A DNA stretch of 5,840 bases. Source: JBDRMN01 sp043812055 (lineage in GTDB: Bacteria; Patescibacteriota; Gracilibacteria; JAHISY01). Below are positions 1 through 4,196 of the stretch, piece after piece. The stretch lies in NCBI GenBank assembly GCA_043812055.1, contig JBDRMN010000009.1, forward strand, positions 1 to 5,840, given 5' to 3'. Position 1 is the stretch's first letter, and each line of letters starts with the position of its first letter. The notes under the pieces are model-generated. The model worked only from the letters and a program-made list of their open reading frames with translations. It was not told where the DNA came from and did not search any database. The translations under genes were made by a program, and so were the position numbers.

Positions 1-148
1 TTTGCTGGTGGGGATCAGTTCCGGCGCAGCCACAGCCGCGGCAATCCAGCTGGCCAATCGATCGGAGAACAAAGGGAAGACGATCGTGGTGCTGCTGCCG
101 GATACCGGCGAGCGTTATTTGTCGACGTCACTTTTTGAAGAAGGATGA
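1..148 (+). CDS. cysK: Cysteine synthase (O-acetylserine sulfhydrylase), C-terminal 48 residues
   Basis: Only the 3' end is in the window; the first whole codon is at 2-4 and the stop is TGA at 146-148. The visible residues include LLVGISSGAATAAA, then KGKTIVVLLPDTGERYLST and a short tail ending LFEEG. The GISSGA loop, which lies against the PLP ring in this fold-type II family, and the block LPDTGERYLST followed by LF are characteristic of CysK/CysM-type cysteine synthases. The known reaction is O-acetylserine plus sulfide to cysteine plus acetate, in the cytoplasm. The protein ends soon after LF, a normal end for shorter CysK proteins. The active-site lysine and the start lie outside the window, so CysK cannot be firmly separated from CysM or from a cystathionine beta-synthase-like paralogue. 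The gene converges on metY, which uses the same sulfide. Confidence 0.88.
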   Translation, partial: LLVGISSGAATAAAIQLANRSENKGKTIVVLLPDTGERYLSTSLFEEG

Positions 149-152
149 ATTT

Positions 153-188
153 TGTTCTAAGTGTTCTAGTTGTTCTAACTGTTCGAAT
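153..188 (+). repeat. Four tandem 9-bp repeats built on TGTTCTA
   Basis: Directly after the cysK stop, the words TGTTCTA (153-159), TGTTCTA (162-168), TGTTCTA (171-177) and TGTTCGA (180-186) recur at an exact 9-bp period. Inverted copies lie further on: TTAGAACAA at 236-244, a perfect 9-nt complement of TTGTTCTAA at 152-160, and TAGAACA at 282-288 and 312-318. The last forward repeat also opens a hairpin, CGAATGAG (184-191) with CTCATTCG (200-207). No T-run follows that hairpin, so it is not a canonical terminator. The function is unknown; it may be a microsatellite-like intergenic repeat or a binding array. Confidence 0.7.
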
Positions 189-244
189 GAGCTGCTTCTC
201 TCATTCGCGGGATTCAGCAACCTGCCAAAGGACAATTAGAACAA

Positions 245-279
245 CCCCGCACCAGTTTCGGTAGAAACTTGGTGCGGGG
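245..279 (-). terminator. Long GC hairpin, likely terminator of the metA-metY transcript
   Basis: CCCCGCACCAGTTTC (245-259) pairs with GAAACTTGGTGCGGGG (264-279). That gives a 15-bp stem with one bulged base and a GGTA loop. Read on the minus strand, the stem is followed by TTGTTCTAATT, a moderately U-rich tail. On the plus strand the next bases are GGTAGAAC, with no U-tract. It therefore fits best as a terminator for minus-strand transcripts leaving metY, although the hairpin may also protect the 3' end of the convergent cysK mRNA. Confidence 0.6.
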
Positions 280-290
280 GGTAGAACAAT

Positions 291-308
291 CCCCCGCCGT
301 GGCGGGGG
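291..308 (-). terminator. Second GC palindrome just downstream of metY
   Basis: CCCCCGC (291-297) pairs with GCGGGGG (302-308) around a CGTG loop. It lies 13 nt past the metY stop. On the minus strand it is followed by ATTGTTCTA, nearly the same tail as the neighbouring larger hairpin, so the two may act as tandem weak terminators. The tail is short of a true U-run, so termination is inferred. Confidence 0.45.
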
Positions 309-321
309 AGATAGAACATTT

Positions 322-1620
322 CTAACATTTTTGAAGCGCTTGCTCGAAGTCGGCGATAATATCGTCGATGTGCTCGATGCCTACACTCACTCGCACGGTT
401 TCGGGAGTTACTCCGGCGGCTAGTAATGCTTTAGGAGAAAGCTGCGAATGCGAGGTCGAGGCGGGATGGAGGACAAGGGTTTTGGCGTCACCGACATTGG
501 CGAGATGGCTGGCGAGCACAACGCCGTTGATGAATTTCTCACCTGCTCGTTTGCCACCTTTGACTCCGAAAGTTAACACCGAACCAAAACCACCCTTGAG
601 ATATTTCTTGGCGTTCTGGTGATGCGGGTGCTCGGGCAGACCGGTAAAGTTCACCCACGTTACTTTGGCTTGTTTTTTCAGCCATTTAGCTAGTTTCAGG
701 GCGTTTTCGGAATGACGAGCGATGCGGATCGGCAAAGTTTCGATTCCCTGTAAATGCAGAAAAGAATTCTGGGGGCTCGGACAAGGACCGATATTACGCA
801 TACCTTGTACACGCGCTTTGATCGCGAAGGCGATGTTACCAAGCTCCCCGAAGGCAGTTTGGATGTCCGCGTATTTCAGGCCACCGTAACTCTCGTCTGG
901 AGTGGTGAAGTCCGGATGCTGGCCCTGGCCCCAGTCGAAGTTTCCGCTGTCTACGATCACTCCACCGATCGAAGTGCCGTGTCCACCGATCCACTTCGTG
1001 AGAGAGTGAATTACGATATCGGCACCGTGTTCGATTGGCTTGCAGAGAACAGGAGCGAAGGTATTGTCGATTAAAAGCGGAAGTTTCTCGGCGTGAGCGG
1101 CTTTGGCGATACCGGCGATGTCGAGCACGTCCCCTTTCGGATTACCGATCGTTTCGATGAAAACTGCGCGCGTGTTTTTTTGCACTGCCTTCTTTAGATT
1201 CCCCGGCGTAAGCCCGTCGACGAAAGTTACTTCAATTCCAATTTTCGCGAGAGTGTAACGAAAGAGAGTTTCCGTACCGCCATAGAGAGAGGCCGAGGCG
1301 ATGATATGATCGCCAGTAGTGGCGAGTGTGTGGATGGCGAGAAAGGTGGCGGCCTGTCCGCTACTCGTCACGAGTGCGGCAGTGCCACCCTCGAGCGCCG
1401 CCAGCCGTTTTTCCAGCACGTCAGTAGTAGGATTCATCAAACGGGTATAAATATTCCCGAACTCTTTAAGCCCAAAAAGATTGGCGGCATGCTTAGTGCT
1501 CTTGAAAACGTAGCTCGTGGTTTGATAAATCGGTACAGCCCGGGCAGTGGTAGTAGGATCGGGTACCTGGCCCGCGTGGAGCGAGATGGTTTCAGGTTGG
1601 GGTGAATGATTTTTAGACAT
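322..1620 (-). CDS. metY: O-acetylhomoserine sulfhydrylase (O-acetylhomoserine aminocarboxypropyltransferase)
   Basis: This 432-residue protein belongs to the Cys/Met-metabolism PLP family (fold type I). Its length and the opening block with LHAGQVPDPTTTARAVPIYQ are typical of O-acetylhomoserine sulfhydrylases and longer than usual for cystathionine gamma-synthases. Visible active-site features are Y58 and R60 (IYTRLMNPT), the PLP phosphate loop around SSGQAA (86-91), SLYGGT (111-116), D185 in LIDNTFAP, the Schiff-base lysine K209 in HSLTKWIGGHGTSIGG, and the carboxylate-binding R410 in VRVSVGIE. The known reaction is O-acetylhomoserine plus sulfide to homocysteine plus acetate, in the cytoplasm. 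The start ATG at 1618-1620 lies 27 nt after the metA stop with no Shine-Dalgarno match, and the stop is TAG. The short gap and shared strand suggest co-transcription with metA, which would supply its substrate. An O-acetylserine side activity is possible. Confidence 0.95.
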   Translation of the reverse strand: MSKNHSPQPETISLHAGQVPDPTTTARAVPIYQTTSYVFKSTKHAANLFGLKEFGNIYTRLMNPTTDVLEKRLAALEGGTAALVTSSGQAATFLAIHTLATTGDHIIASASLYGGTETLFRYTLAKIGIEVTFVDGLTPGNLKKAVQKNTRAVFIETIGNPKGDVLDIAGIAKAAHAEKLPLLIDNTFAPVLCKPIEHGADIVIHSLTKWIGGHGTSIGGVIVDSGNFDWGQGQHPDFTTPDESYGGLKYADIQTAFGELGNIAFAIKARVQGMRNIGPCPSPQNSFLHLQGIETLPIRIARHSENALKLAKWLKKQAKVTWVNFTGLPEHPHHQNAKKYLKGGFGSVLTFGVKGGKRAGEKFINGVVLASHLANVGDAKTLVLHPASTSHSQLSPKALLAAGVTPETVRVSVGIEHIDDIIADFEQALQKC

Positions 1621-1647
1621 TTCAAAGGTGAGTTAAGGATTTAAAAG

Positions 1648-2565
1648 TTATTTAATTTTAGAAAGTTCGTACGGGGTTTCCTGGTAGACGTAGTAATTGA
1701 GCCAGTTACTGTAAATCAAATTCGCATGCGCCCGCCAGCGCATCAGGGGCTTGGCTTTGGGGTTGTCATTCGGGAAGTAATTTCTAGGTAGCTTGATCGG
1801 CAAACCCTTAGCAAGGTCGCGTTTATATTCGCTCAAGAGTGTCTCGGCTTCGTACTCGGGATGATTGAAGGCGAAAATCTGGCGGCGTTTTTTGTGGCGA
1901 ACAAGGTAAAGTCCGGCCTTGTCCGACTCGGAAAGAATTTGGAGATCTCGTACTTTTTCAATATCTTTCCGACGAACTTCGGTGTAGCGGGAAACGGGTA
2001 CGAGAAATTCATCATCGAAACCACGCAGCAAGATCTGATTTTTTTGGGTGACTCGGTGGGGAAAAACCCCAAACTTTTTTTCGGGTAAAGCGTACTTCGG
2101 CACTCCGTAAAAATGCTGCAGGGCGGCCTGGGCTCCCCAGCAGAGGAAAAAGCTGGAGTAAACGTTGTGGACGCTCCAGTCGAAAATCTGAGTGAGCTCG
2201 TCCCAGTACTTCACACTCTCCCAGTCGAGTTGCTCCACCGGGGCACCGGTCACGATCAGTCCGTCAAACTTACGATCACGCACCTCACCCCACGTTTTAT
2301 AGAACGCCTTTAAGTGACTGCGGGAGGTGTTTTTCGGCTGGTAAGACTTCGTGGTGAGCAGCGTGAGGTTTACCTGCAAGGGAGTGTTGCCCAGCACCCG
2401 TGCGAGCTGTGTTTCGGTGGCGATTTTCGTCGGCATAAGATTGAGAATCGCGATCTCGAGCGGACGAATATCCTGATCTGTAGCCCGTTTCTCAGTCATC
2501 ACAAAGATATTCTCTTTTTTGAGAATCTCTTTGGCCGGAAGGCTGGTGGGGATATTGATAGGCAT
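1648..2565 (-). CDS. metA: Homoserine O-acyltransferase of the MetA family, predicted acetyl-CoA-specific
   Basis: The 305-residue protein aligns along its length with MetA from the start (MPINIPTSLPAKEIL) to the NWLNYYVYQETPY block near the end. The triad residues known from the family sit at the same numbers as in E. coli: C142 in FFLCWGAQAAL, and H235 and E237 in FNHPEYEAETL. K47 (MPTKIATE) and R249 also match. Position 111 is glutamate (GAPVEQLDW). In this family Glu111 is associated with acetyl-CoA and Gly111 with succinyl-CoA, so the product should be O-acetylhomoserine, which fits the adjacent metY. It catalyses the first committed step of methionine synthesis, in the cytoplasm. The ATG at 2563-2565 has no Shine-Dalgarno match. 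Transcription probably starts far upstream, near 2862, and passes a methionine-codon attenuator; a second start near the gene cannot be excluded. Confidence 0.95.
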   Translation of the reverse strand: MPINIPTSLPAKEILKKENIFVMTEKRATDQDIRPLEIAILNLMPTKIATETQLARVLGNTPLQVNLTLLTTKSYQPKNTSRSHLKAFYKTWGEVRDRKFDGLIVTGAPVEQLDWESVKYWDELTQIFDWSVHNVYSSFFLCWGAQAALQHFYGVPKYALPEKKFGVFPHRVTQKNQILLRGFDDEFLVPVSRYTEVRRKDIEKVRDLQILSESDKAGLYLVRHKKRRQIFAFNHPEYEAETLLSEYKRDLAKGLPIKLPRNYFPNDNPKAKPLMRWRAHANLIYSNWLNYYVYQETPYELSKIK

Positions 2566-2743
2566 GACTGCGAATTTTAAATTTTAAATTTCTAAACAAT
2601 TTTCAATTGATCAATTTTTTAATTTATAAACTTTGAACTATTAGTACTACTTAGCAAAGGGGGTCATTTTGTATTGCCCATTCTACCCTTGCTGACAGGC
2701 GGGGGGATAGTTGAGCGAGATTGTGGCTTTTTATATGGTTAAT
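2566..2743 (-). other. AT-rich distal leader between the attenuator terminator and metA
   Basis: These 178 nt separate the terminator T-run from the metA start. No coding region was found. Visible elements are a perfect 12-bp palindrome AATTGATCAATT (2605-2616), a very AT-rich tract (2571-2630), a minus-strand TAAAAT 8 nt before the metA ATG and a minus-strand TATAAA (2623-2628). Neither -10-like box has a convincing -35 at proper spacing. A G/C-rich hairpin element lies at 2653-2706. The spacing is long for an attenuator leader, so an inserted palindromic element or a second, weaker metA promoter is possible. Confidence 0.4.
2653..2706. repeat. Hairpin-forming G/C-rich intergenic element
   Basis: AGCAAAGGG (2653-2661) pairs with CCCTTGCT (2686-2693) with one bulged A. 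Inside it, GG (2662-2663) can pair with CC (2678-2679). The hairpin is followed directly by GACAGGCGGGGGG (2694-2706), which looks like one arm of a GC palindrome whose other arm is missing. It differs from the AT-rich sequence on its left. It may be a dispersed palindromic element, but one window cannot show copy number. Confidence 0.4.
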
Positions 2744-2773
2744 AAAAAAACCTCTCGCATTTCTGCTGAGAGG
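2744..2773 (-). terminator. Intrinsic terminator of the met attenuator
   Basis: On the minus strand CCTCTC (2773-2768) pairs with GAGAGG (2756-2751). After a bulged A, GC pairs with GC and an A-T pair closes a GAAA tetraloop. The stem is followed at once by seven T residues (2750-2744). The 5' arm is shared with the antiterminator helix, so the terminator is conditional. Confidence 0.85.
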
Positions 2774-2798
2774 TATTCCTTTTCCCGCACGCACGGAA

Positions 2799-2858
2799 CT
2801 ACCCCTCAACAGTGAGAGGCATCATCATAGTGCGGAGTGGGGAACAAGAAATTGTCAT
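2799..2858 (-). CDS. Methionine-rich leader peptide, 19 residues
   Basis: The ORF runs from ATG (2858-2856) to TAG (2801-2799) and encodes MTISCSPLRTMMMPLTVEG. Codons 11-13 are three ATGs in a row, immediately before the first arm of the attenuator. Ten codons precede them, and the stop lies inside the second arm. Three adjacent Met codons in a 19-residue peptide are unlikely by chance and suit stalling when charged elongator Met-tRNA is scarce, while initiation still uses the initiator tRNA. The peptide itself probably has no function after translation. No Shine-Dalgarno sequence precedes the ATG. The predicted transcription start is only about 3-5 nt upstream, so initiation may be near-leaderless. 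Translation has not been shown; the case rests on codon content and position relative to the RNA structure. Confidence 0.78.
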   Translation of the reverse strand: MTISCSPLRTMMMPLTVEG

Positions 2859-2868
2859 TGTGCTAAGC

Positions 2869-2897
2869 AATTTAAACGCAGCAAATGAAAAAGTCAA
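2869..2897 (-). promoter_or_regulatory. Predicted sigma70-type promoter of the met leader and operon
   Basis: On the minus strand, TTGACT (2897-2892, 5 of 6 matches to the -35 consensus) and TAAATT (2874-2869, 4 of 6) are separated by exactly 17 bp. Transcription should begin near 2862, a few nucleotides before the leader peptide ATG at 2858. It overlaps the divergent trpB promoter. Confidence 0.65.
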
Positions 2898-2912
2898 GCC
2901 TCGTGTTAAAAT
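2885..2912 (+). promoter_or_regulatory. Predicted extended -10 promoter of trpB
   Basis: TGTTAAAAT (2904-2912) is an extended -10 (TGn plus TAAAAT, 5 of 6 matches). The -35 is weak: ATGAAA (2885-2890), 4 of 6, at 16 bp. The expected start is about 2919, the A of the trpB ATG, so the trpB mRNA would be leaderless. The -35 lies inside the spacer of the opposing met promoter. Confidence 0.5.
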
Positions 2913-2918
2913 TTTCGC

Positions 2919-4169
2919 ATGAGTAAAAACGGTTACTTCGGGAAGTTCGGCGGTCGTTTCGTAGCCGAGGTCCTCCAGCCGGCGCTAGTCGAGCTGGAAC
3001 AGACTTACGCGCGGGCGAAAAAAGACAAAAAGTTTCAGCAAGAATTTGATCAATTAGCTTCAACTTACTCCTGTCGGCCCACACCGCTTTATTTCGCGGA
3101 GAACATTTCGCGAAAATTAGGAGGTGCCAAGATCTATTTAAAGCGCGAAGATCTCAATCACACCGGAGCGCACAAATTTAATAACGTACTCGGCCAAGCG
3201 TTGCTGGCGAAACGGATGGGTAAAAAACGTTTGATCGCCGAGACAGGTGCCGGTCAGCACGGAGTAGCGACAGCGACGATTGCGGCGAAATTCGGCTTTG
3301 ATTGTACGATTTACATGGGGGCGGTCGATGTGGCTCGCCAGCGCCCGAATGTTTTTTGGATGGAGCGCTTGGGTGCCAAAGTCGTTCCAGTCGCGGCCGG
3401 TACCGCCAGACTCAAAGATGCGGTGGCCGAAGCGCTGCGCGACTGGGCGGCGAATGTGGAAGACACGCATTACCTGCTCGGTTCGGCTCTCGGTCCGCAC
3501 CCTTTTCCGACCATTGTCCGCGACTTCCAGTCGGTGATCGGGAAGGAAGTGCGTCAGCAATTCAAAAAAATTGAACATAAGCTTCCCGATTATTTGCTGG
3601 CGTGTGTCGGCGGGGGGAGTAATGCGATCGGCTTATTTTACCCGTTCCTCAAGGACAAGCGTGTTCGTTTAATCGGGGTAGAGGCGGGCGGCAAAAGTTC
3701 GCGGCTCGGCCAACATGCTTCCCGACTCGCGACCAAACCGCACGCCCCGACTGGATTTTTCGAGGGCTTCTTTGGCGAGTTCCTGCAGAGCAAATCAGGT
3801 AATTTGGCGCCAACACATTCCATCTCGGCGGGACTTGATCATCCGGGGGTAGGCCCGGAACATTCCCATCTCGCCCAGATCAAAAGAGTTGAGTACGTTT
3901 TGGCGCGGGATCGGGAGGCTCTCAAAGCAGCTGAAGTGTTGATGCAGAACGAGGGAATCATTCCGGCGCTCGAGAGTGCCCACGCGCTCGCTTATGCTTT
4001 TGAGATTGCTCCGAAACTGAAAGGTAAATCAATCGTAGTAAATCTCTCAGGCCGGGGGGACAAAGATATTTTCATTTACGCGCAAGTTCTGCGAGACAAA
4101 AAATGGAAAGAGTTTTTACATCACGTCGCTCACGAGCGACGTGACAAGTCAAGCACTCGTAAGCAATAG
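2919..4169 (+). CDS. trpB: Tryptophan synthase beta subunit (TrpB1 type)
   Basis: A 416-residue PLP enzyme of fold type II. It catalyses indole plus L-serine to L-tryptophan, normally in an alpha2-beta2 complex with TrpA. Visible features are the TrpB1 opening GYFGKFGGRFVAEVL, the Schiff-base lysine K86 in HTGAHKFNN, the catalytic glutamate E108 in AETGAGQHG, the phosphate loop GGGSNAIG (231-238), the COMM-region aspartate D307 in GLDHPGVGPEH, and S377 in SGRGDKD, which faces the PLP ring nitrogen. All catalytic residues expected are present. After SGRGDKD there are 33 residues, about 19 more than in E. coli TrpB. Part of this basic tail (HHVAHERRD) is encoded by a perfect DNA hairpin. The ATG follows an extended -10 box with no Shine-Dalgarno, suggesting a leaderless mRNA. 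No trpA or other trp gene is adjacent, so TrpB may use salvaged indole or a partner encoded elsewhere. Confidence 0.95.
   Translation: MSKNGYFGKFGGRFVAEVLQPALVELEQTYARAKKDKKFQQEFDQLASTYSCRPTPLYFAENISRKLGGAKIYLKREDLNHTGAHKFNNVLGQALLAKRMGKKRLIAETGAGQHGVATATIAAKFGFDCTIYMGAVDVARQRPNVFWMERLGAKVVPVAAGTARLKDAVAEALRDWAANVEDTHYLLGSALGPHPFPTIVRDFQSVIGKEVRQQFKKIEHKLPDYLLACVGGGSNAIGLFYPFLKDKRVRLIGVEAGGKSSRLGQHASRLATKPHAPTGFFEGFFGEFLQSKSGNLAPTHSISAGLDHPGVGPEHSHLAQIKRVEYVLARDREALKAAEVLMQNEGIIPALESAHALAYAFEIAPKLKGKSIVVNLSGRGDKDIFIYAQVLRDKKWKEFLHHVAHERRDKSSTRKQ
4121..4144 (+). repeat. Perfect 10-bp hairpin inside the 3' end of trpB
   Basis: TCACGTCGCT (4121-4130) and AGCGACGTGA (4135-4144) form a perfect stem around CACG. 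No U-tract follows, so it is not a standard intrinsic terminator. The right arm recurs in altered form downstream: GAGCGACGTGACAA (4134-4147) against GAGCGATGTGATAA (4173-4186), 12 of 14 identical. The left arm can therefore pair with either copy. The second pairing would enclose the trpB stop and reach to within about 14 nt of the next start codon. It may be a palindromic element captured in the coding end or a translational coupling structure. Confidence 0.6.
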
Positions 4170-4196
4170 AGCGAGCGATGTGATAAATAAATCCAA

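Larger units (their letters stand above)
2744..2862 (-). promoter_or_regulatory. Predicted methionine-codon transcription attenuator upstream of metA-metY
   Basis: Read on the minus strand, a short ORF with ATGATGATG (2828-2820) is followed by four complementary segments. Segment 1, CCTCTCA (2819-2813), pairs with segment 2, TGAGGGG (2808-2802), in 7 bp with a CTGT loop. Segment 2 extended (2808-2795) pairs with segment 3 (2779-2767) in 13 bp with one G-U and one bulged G, forming an antiterminator. Segment 3 (2773-2765) pairs with segment 4 (2758-2751) as a terminator. A ribosome stalled on the Met codons would cover segment 1, leave segment 2 free and allow read-through. A ribosome reaching the stop (2801-2799) would mask segment 2, so the terminator forms. 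With no translation, 1:2 forms and the terminator also folds. This geometry matches classical ribosome-mediated attenuation; the methionine response is inferred from codon content and from the genes downstream. Confidence 0.8.

Noticed and set aside
153..318. CRISPR array or plasmid iterons
   Set aside because: The repeats are 7-9 bp with no spacers of even length, and there is no replication gene or cas gene nearby.
754..1074. 106-codon ORF on the plus strand opposite metY
   Set aside because: It lies antisense within a clear MetY coding region, resembles no family and has no start signal.
2623..2628. Second metA promoter using TATAAA on the minus strand
   Set aside because: No -35 resembling TTGACA at 16-18 bp, and the tract is so AT-rich that such a box is expected by chance.
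2744..2862. T-box leader: GAGGGGTAGTTCCGTG resembles the T-box AGGGTGGNACCGCG
   Set aside because: The UGGN needed to pair with the tRNA NCCA end is UAGU here, and there is no room for a Stem I with a specifier loop. A leader ORF with a Met triplet explains the region better.
2744..2862. SAM riboswitch or an independent small RNA such as SRP RNA ahead of metA
   Set aside because: No SAM-I, SAM-II or SAH core motifs were recognised, and there is no conserved SRP domain sequence. An independent sRNA would not account for the ORF, the Met triplet and the shared arms.
3138..3578. 146-codon minus-strand ORF opposite trpB
   Set aside because: It is antisense to the PLP-lysine and catalytic region of TrpB and shows no domain or start signal.
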